NCBI RefSeq assembly: GCF_900101015.1 | Contig: NZ_FNFZ01000004.1 | Coordinates: 62,001 to 126,000, forward strand | Length of the DNA stretch: 64,000 nucleotides | Source: Sarcina sp. DSM 11001 | GTDB taxonomy: Bacteria > Bacillota > Clostridia > Lachnospirales > Lachnospiraceae | Direction of reading: 5' to 3' | Shown: one piece after another, positions 24,676-33,726 of the stretch | How the letters are laid out: each line of letters starts with the position of its first letter | How positions within the stretch are numbered: position 1 is the first letter of the stretch | Notes under the pieces: generated by a model | The model's database searches: none | Seen by the model: only the letters and a program-made list of their open reading frames with translations | Told to the model about the DNA's origin: nothing | Program-made: the position numbers and the translations under genes

Positions 24676-24709
24676 TGCCGGGTTCCTGTATGGTTCCCGG
24701 CATTTTTCT
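24676..24709 (+). terminator. ssrA: Rho-independent terminator of ssrA
   Basis: TGCCGGG and CCCGGCA arms around a loop of about 12 bases, followed by TTTTTCTTTT. Confidence 0.85.
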
Positions 24710-24803
24710 TTTATGCCGTTTTATACCGTAAACAGATGGTTCGCAGCCAGCCGGAAGCCGCAGACCGGTTTTTTCTTTTCTGCCGTTTATATACCTTTTT
24801 ATA

Positions 24804-24850
24804 TCTTCATCGCGTAATACCCGGAACTTCAGTTATGGGATACGCGCGCA
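24804..24850. repeat. Dispersed palindromic element, copy C
   Basis: Full-length copy (TCTTCATCGCGTAATACCCG ... TATGGGATACGCGCGCA) about 175 bases upstream of the SH3 protein gene. Confidence 0.7.
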
Positions 24851-25025
24851 AAAAGGGAAACTTTCTTCATCATGGATACGATCCCGGGATAATGTGTGAC
24901 AGTTCTGTGATAAGAAGCGTGATAAAATGCAGGCATAACAAAAAACAAATAACAAGGTTCAAAAACAAGTTTTCTACCATGAATACTTTCAGGTAAAAAC
25001 AGTTCATTAATCAGGAGGTTTTGAA

Positions 25026-25361
25026 ATGGCAGATTTAAATAACAAGATCAACGACGAAGCACTCGACGAGGTATCCGGAGGCAAGCTCAATACAGGGCTT
25101 AAGCACCTTCCTAAATCCGGAGGCTCAGGTTCAATGCATACCAGCGGCACCACAAACTGGAGACCTGTCCGCTGCAGCGTACAGTCCGGTTATCTGGCAC
25201 TGCGCAGCCACCCCAGCTACAATTATAACAATGAGCTGTGCGCGATCTATAACGGTGAAAACTTTGTCGCGGCTTCCAACGTCACCAGCGGCGCATATGT
25301 ATGGGCCCGCTACAACGGCACCGAGGGCTGGGTCAACTCCAACTATATCATCTGGCTCTGA
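25026..25361 (+). CDS. Double-glycine-leader SH3-domain protein, likely secreted
   Basis: This 111-residue protein begins with a leader of the type used by C39 peptidase exporters. KINDEALDEVSGG ends at residue 19 with Gly-Gly and has hydrophobic residues at -4 (Val), -7 (Leu) and -12 (Ile). Cleavage would release a 92-residue product with a Gly/Ser-rich linker and a bacterial SH3-like domain (about 47-111; GYLALRSHPSY, YVWARYNGTEGWVNSNYI) with two cysteines. Such SH3 domains often bind cell wall. An ideal AGGAGG precedes the ATG. It stands alone, with a weak promoter candidate (GTGACA/TGATAA near 24900-24925) and a strong terminator. The probable exporter is the C39 ABC protein at 14692-16869; that link is inferred. 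Confidence 0.88.
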   Translation: MADLNNKINDEALDEVSGGKLNTGLKHLPKSGGSGSMHTSGTTNWRPVRCSVQSGYLALRSHPSYNYNNELCAIYNGENFVAASNVTSGAYVWARYNGTEGWVNSNYIIWL

Positions 25362-25401
25362 TTTGATTCCAATCTGGCTTTCAGCCGGTTCGGACCACTG
25401 A

Positions 25402-25445
25402 AAAGTAATAATTTAAACAAGTAATAATTTAAACAAGTAATAAAC
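25402..25445 (+). repeat. Short tandem repeat before a terminator
   Basis: AAGTAATAATTTAAAC repeats two and a half times between the SH3 gene and its terminator. Confidence 0.7.
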
Positions 25446-25447
25446 TG

Positions 25448-25498
25448 ACAGCCTGTCTGTAAAGGATGTGATCCTTTCTCAGACAGGCTGTTGTTTTT
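25448..25498 (+). terminator. Strong terminator after the SH3 protein gene
   Basis: ACAGCCTGTCTG (25448-25459) pairs perfectly with CAGACAGGCTGT (25480-25491), with an inner GGAT/ATCC stem, followed by TGTTTTTCT. Confidence 0.88.
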
Positions 25499-25594
25499 CT
25501 CTCTGACGAGTGGAAATAATCTTTATAATCTTTAAAAACAAAAGTTAAGAAAAAGTAATAATCCCGGGGGGAAATCCGGGTGAAACAAGCCCGG

Positions 25595-28500
25595 TCACTC
25601 AAACATGTCAAATAAACTGATCTGGTTTGTCTGGGGCAGGTCCCCCAGAAGCCCCAGGTCGTGCATTTTTTCAATGACGGTCTTGGGGACCTTTGTCCTG
25701 TTCCAGAAATCGTCTCTGGAAATAAAGGGGCCGTCCTTTCTGGCTTCCACGACGGCGTCAGCCGCCTTTTCTCCCATGCCGTCAATGCTCTTGAGGCTGG
25801 GCATGATCTTTCCGTCCACGATGGAGCAGAGACGGGACTGGGCTGTGTAAATGTCGATGGGGACGAAGTCAAAGCCGCGGGCGTACATCTCGCGGACGAC
25901 CAGGCAGTCATCGAGAGTGGTCTGTTCCTTTGGAGTGAGACTATCCTTCCTTCGCTGGTAGTCCTCCATGACCTCCAGCAGGTGTTCCTGACCCCTGCAC
26001 ATGATCTCATAGGAAAAGGCCGATGCCCGGATGCTGTAGTAGGCGGCGTAGTAGGCCAGGGGATAATGGACCTTGCAGTAGGCAATGCGGAGGGCCATCA
26101 TGACATAGGCAGCCGCATGGGCGCGGGGGAACATATACTTGATCTTGAGACAGGAGTCGATGTACCACTCCGGGACGTCGGCGGCCCGCATGGCTTCCTT
26201 CATCTCCGGGGTGAGCCCCTTGCCCTTGCGGACGGACTCCATGGTCTTGAAGGACAGGGATTTGTCCATGCCCTGGGCTATGAGGTAGGACATAATGTCA
26301 TCGCGGGTGCAGATGGCAGTCGACAAAACGGCTTTTCCCTCCTGGATGAGGGTCTGGGCGTTGCCCAGCCACACGTCGGTGCCGTGGGACAGGCCTGAAA
26401 TGCGGACCAGCTCCGACATGGTCGAGGGACGGGTGTCGTCCAGCATGCCGATGACGAATTTGGTGCCGAATTCCGGAATGCCCAGAGATCCTACGTCAAT
26501 ACCGCCGTTCTGTTCTGTCGTGATCCCCAGAGACTCCAGGCCGGAAAAGAGCTTCATGACATCGGGGTCGTCCAGGGGGATCTCGACGGGGTCGAGCCCG
26601 GTCAGGTCCTGCAGCATACGGATCATGGTGGGGTCGTCGTGTCCCAGGATGTCCAGCTTGAGCAGGTTGTGGTCGATCGAATGATAGTCAAAATGGGTCG
26701 TGACAATATCAGTCGTCATGTCGTTGGCCGGGTGCTGGACGGGAGTAAAGGTATTAATGTTCTCGCCCATAGGAAGAACGACAATGCCGCCGGGATGCTG
26801 GCCGGTGCTGCGCCGGATCCCGGTGCAGCCGGACAGAAGGCGCTCGATCTCGCAGTTCCGCTTTGCGACGCCCTTGTTCTCAAAATAATGTTTGACATAG
26901 CCGTAGGCGGTCTTGTCCGCCACAGTGGCGATGGTGCCGGCCTTGAAGGTCTGTTCGTGTCCGAAAATGACCTTGGTATAGGCATGCGCCTTGGACTGGT
27001 ATTCACCGGAGAAGTTCAGGTCGATGTCCGGCTCCTTATCGCCCTTAAAGCCAAGGAAGGTCTCAAAGGGGATGTCAAAGCCGTCCTTTTTGAGCTCCTG
27101 TCCGCATTTGGGACACATGCGGCGGGGCAGGTCGATCCCGCATTTTCCCTGGTACTGCATGACCAGCTCCGAATCAAAATCCGAGTAGTGGCAGTTGGGG
27201 CAATAATAATGCGGGGGCAGGGGATTCACCTCCGTGATCCCCGACATGGTCGCGGCAAAGGAAGATCCTACGGAGCCGCGGGAACCGACCAGGTAACCGT
27301 CCTCGACGGATTTCCACACGAGCTTCTGGGCGATGATGTACATGACCGAGTAGCCGTTGGAGATGATGGACCGCAGCTCTCTCTCGAGCCGTTCTTCGAC
27401 GATTTGAGGCAGGGGGTCCCCGTACATGCTGTGCGCCTTGTCATAGCAGATCCTGCGCAGCATCTCGTCACTGTGAGGAATAACGGGAGGGCACTTGTCC
27501 GGACGCACAGGGGACAGGGCGTCGATCATGTCCGCGATGCGGCGGGTATTGGTGATGACGACCTCTTCCGCTTTTTTCGCGCCCAGGTAGGCAAACTCCT
27601 CCAGCATCTCATTTGTGGTGCGCAGATATAAGGGGGCGGGATCCTCGTCGGACATCCCCATGCCCTCCTGGATGATCGTCCGGTAGATCTCGTCCTCCGG
27701 ATCCATGAAGTGTACATCGCCGGTAGCCACGACAGGCTTTCCGGCCTGCTCTCCCAGGCGCACGATCGTGCGGTTGAGGTTCAGCAGATCCTCTTCTGTC
27801 CTGATCTGGGGATATTTTTCCTGCATCCGTCTGGATTCCAGCAGGAAGCGGTTGTTGTCCCTGGGCTGGATCTCCAGATAATCATAAAAATCGACGATCC
27901 CCGCGAGTACTTCATCCGACCTCTCCTCCAGAACCGCCTCCATGAGCTCTCCCATGACACAGGCGCTCCCCACGATGATCCCCTCCCGGTATTTCATCAG
28001 CAGGCTTTTCGGTATCCTGGGCTTTTTGAAAAAATAAGTCAGGTGGGATTCGCTGATCATCGTGTACAGGTTGGTCCTGCCAGTCGTATTTTTGGCGATC
28101 AGGATACAGTGGTGGGTGCGCAGGCGCTTGATGGTGTCGGGGGTGGGAATACAGAAGTCTTCGATCTGGCGCAGGGAAAGCACCTGCCGGTCCTCCAGAA
28201 GAGGAAGCATTTTCAGGTAGATCTCTGCCGTGCACTGGGCGTCATCCACTGCCCGGTGATGGTTTTCCAGAGAGACATTCAGGCGCTTCGCGACCGCATC
28301 GAGGGTATATTTGGCATGTCCGGGCTGCAGGGCCCTGGCAATACCGAGCGTGTCCACAGTCGTAAAACGGCAGGGGAGACCCAGACGGGTTGCATTGGCG
28401 CGGATAAAGCCGATGTCAAAGGCGACATTATGTCCCACCAGGACGGATCCCTCACAGAAGCGGAGGAAATGCGGCAGGATGATGTCGATGGTCTTGGCCC

Positions 28501-30325
28501 GGGCGACCATATTGTCGCCGATCCCGGTCAGCTGCTGGATCTTAAAGGGAATGGGGATCTGCGGGTTGACAAACTGGGAAAACCTGTCCCTGATTTTGCC
28601 GTCCACGATCCTGACAGCCCCGATCTCTATGATCCGGTTCTTTTCAGGAGAAAAACCGGTCGTCTCCAGGTCGAACACAACGACAGACCGCTCCTTGAGC
28701 AGAGTGTCCAAGTCCTCTTCAGGGAGGGGATCCACACTTTTGGACAGATCGTCGACCAGATAGCATTCGACACCGTAGAGGACCTTAAAGAAGTCCTGGC
28801 TGTCCACGGGGGGCAGACCCTGTTCCGAACGCTTTTTGTTTTCTCCCTTCAGGAGATCCTCGCGTACATGACCGGCATCCGGAAATCCCTGGATATTGCC
28901 GTGATCCGTGATGGCGATGGCGGGCATCCCCCACTGGAAGGCGCGTTTGACCAGGTCTTTGCACTCCGAAACGCCGTCCATATCACTCATCTTGGTGTGG
29001 CAGTGGAGCTCGACACGTTTTACGGGGGCATCGTCCGTACGCTTTTTCTCAAAAGAAGGGATCTTCATGATGCCCTGGATCGATGAGATGACGACCTCTT
29101 TGTCAAAGGTGTCCATAATGGCGGCGCCCCGCACCTTGACCCAGGTTCCTTTACCGATCATACCCAGAAGTTCATCGGCTTTGGGAGTGGGGACAAAGAG
29201 TTTGCAGTAAATGGAATCGTGAAAATCGGTGAGGGAAAACTTGACGATGGTCTTGTTGTTCCTGATATCCCTGCGGTCATTGGACAGGATCCTGCCCCTG
29301 ATGGTCACTTCGCCGATCTCGTCTACTATGTCGGCGATGGACATGGCTTCCGCAGTGACTTCGCGTCCATAGATCACATCGGGATTGTCGGACCTGCTGA
29401 GCGTATACTCCCGCTCTCCCTTCCGGTTCCTGCTGTTCCAGCGGCCGTTCCCATTCCTGGAGCCCGGGCGTCCGGATCCGCGGTTCTGGTTCTGACCGGG
29501 GTTCTGCCCGGCAGACCCGGCGGCAGGCTGAGCCCCTGCTCTCTTCATGCTGCTCTGCCCGGCGGCCTGTCCTGATCCTTCCCCTGTAGAAGGCTTTCCT
29601 GCAAAAGATGAGCCGGCAGCGGGCGATCCGCAGGCGGCGGGCGATCCATTGGCAGCGGCCTGGTCCCAGGCGCTCCTCCGGCTTTCCTGCATGGATCCTT
29701 CTTCCGCAGAAAATGATCCCGGAGCCGCAGGCTGCCCCCAGGAGTTCCCGGGGCTGTCCTGGAAATCATGAATACTCTGTATATTCCGCCCTCTTCCGGC
29801 CGTGGCTTCCCCGGCTGCCGCAGACTCCTCAAGGGTGACTGTCAGCGTTGCCTTGACTCCGCACCGGTCACGGAAGATCCTGTTGAGGGCTTCTTCCAGC
29901 CGGTCATGGAGGGAGCGGCTGATACAGGAGTCCTTCATCCGGATGTCGATTCTGTCTTCATCTATATAGACGATTTCCGCGTCCCTGAAAAACACCCCCA
30001 TTACCGGAGAAAAAGAGGTGATCTCGCTGCAGATGGAGTCGCTGTACTCCTCCATCAGCCTCCTGGGGGTATACATGGCGGAAAGTGTGTAGTGCTCTTC
30101 AAAAAAGACCTGGACCGGGCGCCCTTCAAAGAGCTGTTCTTCCATTTCACGCTGCATCCTGAAGACCCGGTCCTTGTGGATCAGGTGTTCCGAACGCAGG
30201 CAGACCTTGAGTCTTGTCCTCTCACGATTGGCAGCAAGGCGCTCCACCTGTGTATCTGTAAAATAATCCTGCAGATCCTTCCTGACCTTCAGCTTCGGAA
30301 AGACCTCAAAAAAAGGTTTGGACAT
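25595..30325 (-). CDS. polC: DNA polymerase III alpha subunit, PolC type
   Basis: PolC is the main replicative polymerase of low-GC Gram-positives. This 1576-residue protein has an N-terminal domain, an OB-fold (about 330-425), a PHP domain (HCHTKMSDMDG, about 440) split by the DEDDh 3'-5' exonuclease (VVFDLETTGFSPEKN, about 548), a zinc-binding segment (CPNCHYSDFD and CPKCGQ, about 1041-1080) and the polymerase core with PDIDLNF (about 1098). It is longer than the usual 1430-1460 residues because of a Gly/Ala/Ser/Gln/Asn-rich linker at about 170-320 between the N-terminal domain and the OB-fold. GGAG precedes the ATG. It ends the pyrH-to-polC block, 57 bases after ispG. Confidence 0.97.
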   Translation of the reverse strand: MSKPFFEVFPKLKVRKDLQDYFTDTQVERLAANRERTRLKVCLRSEHLIHKDRVFRMQREMEEQLFEGRPVQVFFEEHYTLSAMYTPRRLMEEYSDSICSEITSFSPVMGVFFRDAEIVYIDEDRIDIRMKDSCISRSLHDRLEEALNRIFRDRCGVKATLTVTLEESAAAGEATAGRGRNIQSIHDFQDSPGNSWGQPAAPGSFSAEEGSMQESRRSAWDQAAANGSPAACGSPAAGSSFAGKPSTGEGSGQAAGQSSMKRAGAQPAAGSAGQNPGQNQNRGSGRPGSRNGNGRWNSRNRKGEREYTLSRSDNPDVIYGREVTAEAMSIADIVDEIGEVTIRGRILSNDRRDIRNNKTIVKFSLTDFHDSIYCKLFVPTPKADELLGMIGKGTWVKVRGAAIMDTFDKEVVISSIQGIMKIPSFEKKRTDDAPVKRVELHCHTKMSDMDGVSECKDLVKRAFQWGMPAIAITDHGNIQGFPDAGHVREDLLKGENKKRSEQGLPPVDSQDFFKVLYGVECYLVDDLSKSVDPLPEEDLDTLLKERSVVVFDLETTGFSPEKNRIIEIGAVRIVDGKIRDRFSQFVNPQIPIPFKIQQLTGIGDNMVARAKTIDIILPHFLRFCEGSVLVGHNVAFDIGFIRANATRLGLPCRFTTVDTLGIARALQPGHAKYTLDAVAKRLNVSLENHHRAVDDAQCTAEIYLKMLPLLEDRQVLSLRQIEDFCIPTPDTIKRLRTHHCILIAKNTTGRTNLYTMISESHLTYFFKKPRIPKSLLMKYREGIIVGSACVMGELMEAVLEERSDEVLAGIVDFYDYLEIQPRDNNRFLLESRRMQEKYPQIRTEEDLLNLNRTIVRLGEQAGKPVVATGDVHFMDPEDEIYRTIIQEGMGMSDEDPAPLYLRTTNEMLEEFAYLGAKKAEEVVITNTRRIADMIDALSPVRPDKCPPVIPHSDEMLRRICYDKAHSMYGDPLPQIVEERLERELRSIISNGYSVMYIIAQKLVWKSVEDGYLVGSRGSVGSSFAATMSGITEVNPLPPHYYCPNCHYSDFDSELVMQYQGKCGIDLPRRMCPKCGQELKKDGFDIPFETFLGFKGDKEPDIDLNFSGEYQSKAHAYTKVIFGHEQTFKAGTIATVADKTAYGYVKHYFENKGVAKRNCEIERLLSGCTGIRRSTGQHPGGIVVLPMGENINTFTPVQHPANDMTTDIVTTHFDYHSIDHNLLKLDILGHDDPTMIRMLQDLTGLDPVEIPLDDPDVMKLFSGLESLGITTEQNGGIDVGSLGIPEFGTKFVIGMLDDTRPSTMSELVRISGLSHGTDVWLGNAQTLIQEGKAVLSTAICTRDDIMSYLIAQGMDKSLSFKTMESVRKGKGLTPEMKEAMRAADVPEWYIDSCLKIKYMFPRAHAAAYVMMALRIAYCKVHYPLAYYAAYYSIRASAFSYEIMCRGQEHLLEVMEDYQRRKDSLTPKEQTTLDDCLVVREMYARGFDFVPIDIYTAQSRLCSIVDGKIMPSLKSIDGMGEKAADAVVEARKDGPFISRDDFWNRTKVPKTVIEKMHDLGLLGDLPQTNQISLFDMFE

Positions 30326-30382
30326 ACAGTTTATATCTCCGTCATCAGAGTGAATGACAGAACAGTTCCTGACAGGAACTGT

Positions 30383-31453
30383 TCATGATCCCGCTGATGT
30401 GTCCCAGTGATCAAGTTCTTCTTTGAGTGCTCCCAGCAGCTCCTCTTCCTTCATCTTGCGGACGATCTGCCCGTGTTTGATGAGGAGCCCTTCACCGTCG
30501 CCGCCTGCAATGCCCAGATCCGCCTCCTTTGCCTCTCCGGGACCGTTGACTGCGCAGCCCATGACAGCGACTTTGATATTGAGGTCATATCCCTGTACCA
30601 GGGTCTCCACCTGGTTGGCGAGCCCCACCAGATCGATCTTCGTCCTTCCGCAGGTGGGACAGGAAACGACATCGATACCGCCCTTTCTCAGTCCCAGGGT
30701 GCGCAGGATCATTTTTGCCGACTTGATCTCCTCGACCGGGTCCCCTGTCAGGGATACACGGATGGTGTCGCCGATCCCCTGATAAAGAATGATCCCCAGC
30801 CCGGCGGCGGACTTGATGTTGCCGCTGTAAAGGGTGCCGGCTTCTGTGATCCCCACGTGAAGAGGATAATCCGTCTGCTGCGCCAGAAGCTCGTGGGCGC
30901 GGGCGCAGGTCAGCACATCGGAGGACTTGATGCTGATGACGATACGGTCATAACCGCAGTCCTCCACCATATGCACCTTGTCCAGGGCACTCTCGACCAG
31001 TCCCTGCGCGGTCACCCCGCCGTATTTTTCCACCAGTTCTCTTTCCAGGGACCCGCTGTTGACCCCGACCCGGATGGGGATCTCCCTCTCCCGGGCACAG
31101 CGGACGACAGCTTCTATCCTGTCCTTTCCTCCGATATTACCAGGGTTGATCCGGATCTTGTCCGCCCCGTTCTCCATAGCCAGAATAGCCATTTTATAGT
31201 CAAAATGAATATCAGCGACAAGGGGGATGTGAATGCGTTTTCTGATCTCGCCGATCGCTTCTGCAGCTTCCCGGGTCGGGCAGGTACAGCGGATGATCTC
31301 GCAGCCGGCTTCCTCCAGGCGCAGGATCTGAGATACAGTTGCCTCCACATCCTCTGTGGGAGTGTTGGTCATAGACTGGATGAGGATGGGATTTCCTCCG
31401 CCGATCACACGGCTGCCGATACGGATCACTTTTGTATGGTCACGAAATGTCAT
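30383..31453 (-). CDS. ispG: 4-hydroxy-3-methylbut-2-enyl diphosphate synthase
   Basis: IspG is the iron-sulfur enzyme of the sixth step of the MEP isoprenoid pathway. The 356-residue protein has the family N-terminus (IRIGSRVIGGGNPILIQSMT) and the cluster-binding cysteines in VVSCPTCGRT (about 264-267) and MGCAVNGPGEA (about 300). The length is normal for bacteria that lack the extra plant-type domain. AGGAGGTG precedes the ATG at 31453. It lies between rseP and polC. The MEP gene dxr, which normally sits two genes upstream, is missing from this block. Confidence 0.96.
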   Translation of the reverse strand: MTFRDHTKVIRIGSRVIGGGNPILIQSMTNTPTEDVEATVSQILRLEEAGCEIIRCTCPTREAAEAIGEIRKRIHIPLVADIHFDYKMAILAMENGADKIRINPGNIGGKDRIEAVVRCAREREIPIRVGVNSGSLERELVEKYGGVTAQGLVESALDKVHMVEDCGYDRIVISIKSSDVLTCARAHELLAQQTDYPLHVGITEAGTLYSGNIKSAAGLGIILYQGIGDTIRVSLTGDPVEEIKSAKMILRTLGLRKGGIDVVSCPTCGRTKIDLVGLANQVETLVQGYDLNIKVAVMGCAVNGPGEAKEADLGIAGGDGEGLLIKHGQIVRKMKEEELLGALKEELDHWDTSAGS

Positions 31454-31516
31454 ATCTGATACACCTCCTGCCAGGGGCAGTGCTTAATTGTAAATGCTGT
31501 TTTACTTCATTGTATT

Positions 31517-32584
31517 TCAGTGAAAAAATCTGGAGATGTCGTTAAAGAGCACAAGGATCATCACCAGCATCAGGAAGGCGAAGCCCGCCAGATGAACCAT
31601 GCCTTCTTTTTCCGGCGGAATGGGTTTTCCGCGCACAAGTTCAAGCAGGAGGAAGAGGAGCCGGCCTCCATCCAGAGCCGGTATGGGCAGCAGGTTGATG
31701 ACTCCCAGGTTCACCGTCAGCAGTGACGCCAGACTTAGAAAAGTCAGAAAGACAGCGTAAAGGCCGTAAGGGGCTGTCTCGGTATAAGTGTCGTCCACGA
31801 TCTTGACGACGCCCACCGGTCCTGAAATATCATCTTTGGAAAAATGTCCCCGGAAGATCAGGCCCAGAGATTTGTAAGTCGCCTTCAGCCAGTAGGCCGT
31901 CTCATAAAAACCGTACTGAAAGACCTGGACAGGATTGCATTTCAGATATTCTCCCGATCCCATGATGCCGATATAGTAGCGGTTATCCTCCTCGTCAAAA
32001 CGAGGGATCAGATCCACGGTCCTGCGTTCTCCGTCTCTTTCATAAGTGATGTGGAGGGGCTCTCCATAATTCATCGCGGAGATCAGGCTCACTTCCCTGT
32101 AGATGTGGATCGTCTCTCCGTTGATCTTTCTGATCACGTCGCCGGCCTCAAGCCCTGCTTCCATTGCCGCAGAATCCGGTACGATCTCCCTGATGACAGG
32201 CAGGTCCGTCCCGGTAAAAGCCACCAGGATAAGGGAGAACACGAAACCCAGGATGAAATTTGCCATGGGACCGGCCAGCACCGCAGCGATCCTGCTGCCC
32301 ACGGGCGTGTTCGGGAAGGAGTGCTCATCGAGCTCCCGGGGAGCTTCTCCCTCTTCAGGGACCATCTCTTCCATTCCGTCAAAAATACAGGCCCCTCCGA
32401 TCGGAAGAAGGCGGATGCACAGATCCGTTTCTTTTCCCTCCTTCCGGAACAGGACAGGCCCCATTCCAATATCAAATTCAAGGACACGGATGCCGCCGCG
32501 GCGGGCGACGGCAAAATGTCCGAATTCATGGGAGATCACGATCACACTGAAAATGATCAGAAAAATAAGTATACTTACAATCAT
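31517..32584 (-). CDS. rseP: Site-2 zinc protease RseP
   Basis: This 355-residue intramembrane metalloprotease has the catalytic HEFGH at residues 19-23 in the first membrane segment, one PDZ domain (about 125-200; GLEAGDVIRKINGETIH) and the C-terminal NLLPIPALDGGRLLF with the third zinc ligand. Such proteases cut membrane-bound anti-sigma factors and leftover signal peptides. AAAGGA precedes the ATG at 32584. In related genomes it follows dxr; here it follows cdsA after a 175-base gap. An anti-sigma factor encoded at 45172-46326 is a possible substrate, though that is only a guess. Confidence 0.95.
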   Translation of the reverse strand: MIVSILIFLIIFSVIVISHEFGHFAVARRGGIRVLEFDIGMGPVLFRKEGKETDLCIRLLPIGGACIFDGMEEMVPEEGEAPRELDEHSFPNTPVGSRIAAVLAGPMANFILGFVFSLILVAFTGTDLPVIREIVPDSAAMEAGLEAGDVIRKINGETIHIYREVSLISAMNYGEPLHITYERDGERRTVDLIPRFDEEDNRYYIGIMGSGEYLKCNPVQVFQYGFYETAYWLKATYKSLGLIFRGHFSKDDISGPVGVVKIVDDTYTETAPYGLYAVFLTFLSLASLLTVNLGVINLLPIPALDGGRLLFLLLELVRGKPIPPEKEGMVHLAGFAFLMLVMILVLFNDISRFFH

Positions 32585-32759
32585 ATATATTCCTTTGGTT
32601 CCTCTTTAAATCTCTCTGATACGGCACCGTTCAAAAGCTTCGTGTAAAAACCGCACCGCCTTTATATCCTTTTCATCAGGTACCTTATCTGCATTTATTA
32701 CCCGCACAGGGTAGGTACTACAGCCTGCCGGCCAGAAGGAAAGATTTCCTGCACGGGTA
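32585..32759. other. Gap where dxr is expected, with a cdsA-end duplication
   Basis: In many Clostridia dxr (about 1.1 kb) separates cdsA and rseP. Here only 175 bases remain and no dxr fragment is recognisable. Bases 32716-32744 repeat, with one difference, the sequence at 32758-32786 that holds the cdsA stop codon, so the gap contains a 42-base-period duplication of the gene end. Confidence 0.8.
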
Positions 32760-33656
32760 TTACAGCCTGCCGGCCAGAAGGAAAGACAGGTAATAAATTG
32801 CCGGAGCTGTAAAGAGAATGCTGTCAAAACGGTCCATGATCCCGCCATGTCCGGGGATCAGGTTGCCATAATCCTTGATACCCTTATTCCTCTTGATCGC
32901 GGAAGCAGCGAGGTCCCCGGTCTGTCCGATGAAACTGCCGCAGATCCCGATGATCAGAAAAGGGATGAGGGCATTCGTCCCGGGTTCGACTGTCTTCAGG
33001 AGCAGTGCCACCAGACAGCTGACCGCAGCGGAACCGGCTACTCCTCCGATCCCTCCCTCAATCGTCTTTTTGGGGCTCAGGACAGGCGCAAGCTTATGAC
33101 GTCCTACAGCCATGCCGACTGCGAGAGCGCAGACATCGCTCACAGAGGAGCAGATAAAGATCAGCAGATAAAGGACGAAACCATGTGTCAGGTTCCTGGT
33201 CCTGTAGACGAAGCCCATCATGGGAAAAGTGTATAAAAACGACAGGACGGCACCGGCCGCCTGTGAGGATTTCCTGACGGGGAAAGTGTAGACATAAATA
33301 CACATCGAGAACAGGAAATCTGCGGTGACTGCCAGGAGCGTCCAGAAATCGGAGGCTGCGATCATTCCCGGGATATTGACGAGTCCGTACCTCCACTCGA
33401 TCACCATTAGTCCCGCATAGTACAAAATGCCCAGGAGAAGCCCCGGAACCGCGATCAGGTCAGGAAGTCCGGGACCGCCCTTTGCCCCCTTCTCTGGATT
33501 TCTGGAACGGGACGGCGCGCACATGACGGCTGTCAGCTCCAGATAAGCCAGAATACTGCAGATCATCATGGCTGCGGCCAGCGGGTATGAGCCGGCAGCG
33601 CCCAGTCCTATTATTGCGGCGGCGATGATAACGCCGCTGATCACTCTCTGCTTCAT
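32760..33656 (-). CDS. cdsA: Phosphatidate cytidylyltransferase
   Basis: CdsA makes CDP-diacylglycerol, the precursor of phosphatidylglycerol and related lipids. The 298-residue membrane protein has about seven to eight hydrophobic segments and the family signature SAIKRNKGIKDYGNLIPGHG followed by GIMDRFDSI near the C-terminus. GGAGG precedes the ATG at 33656. It lies between uppS and rseP. A poorly conserved hydrophilic stretch (PSRSRNPEKGAKGGPG) follows the second membrane segment. Its last codons and stop are duplicated just downstream. Confidence 0.95.
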   Translation of the reverse strand: MKQRVISGVIIAAAIIGLGAAGSYPLAAAMMICSILAYLELTAVMCAPSRSRNPEKGAKGGPGLPDLIAVPGLLLGILYYAGLMVIEWRYGLVNIPGMIAASDFWTLLAVTADFLFSMCIYVYTFPVRKSSQAAGAVLSFLYTFPMMGFVYRTRNLTHGFVLYLLIFICSSVSDVCALAVGMAVGRHKLAPVLSPKKTIEGGIGGVAGSAAVSCLVALLLKTVEPGTNALIPFLIIGICGSFIGQTGDLAASAIKRNKGIKDYGNLIPGHGGIMDRFDSILFTAPAIYYLSFLLAGRL

Positions 33657-33726
33657 GTAAATCCTCCGGTTCGAATACCGTTAAACGAAAGAGATGCTCG
33701 AACTTTTTTCAGCATTGCCGGATCTG

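Noticed and set aside
32606-32848. An 80-codon minus-strand frame in the cdsA-rseP gap, considered as a dxr remnant
   Set aside because: Half of it overlaps cdsA in another frame and the rest is the duplicated gene end; the tail shows no convincing similarity to the C-terminus of DXR.
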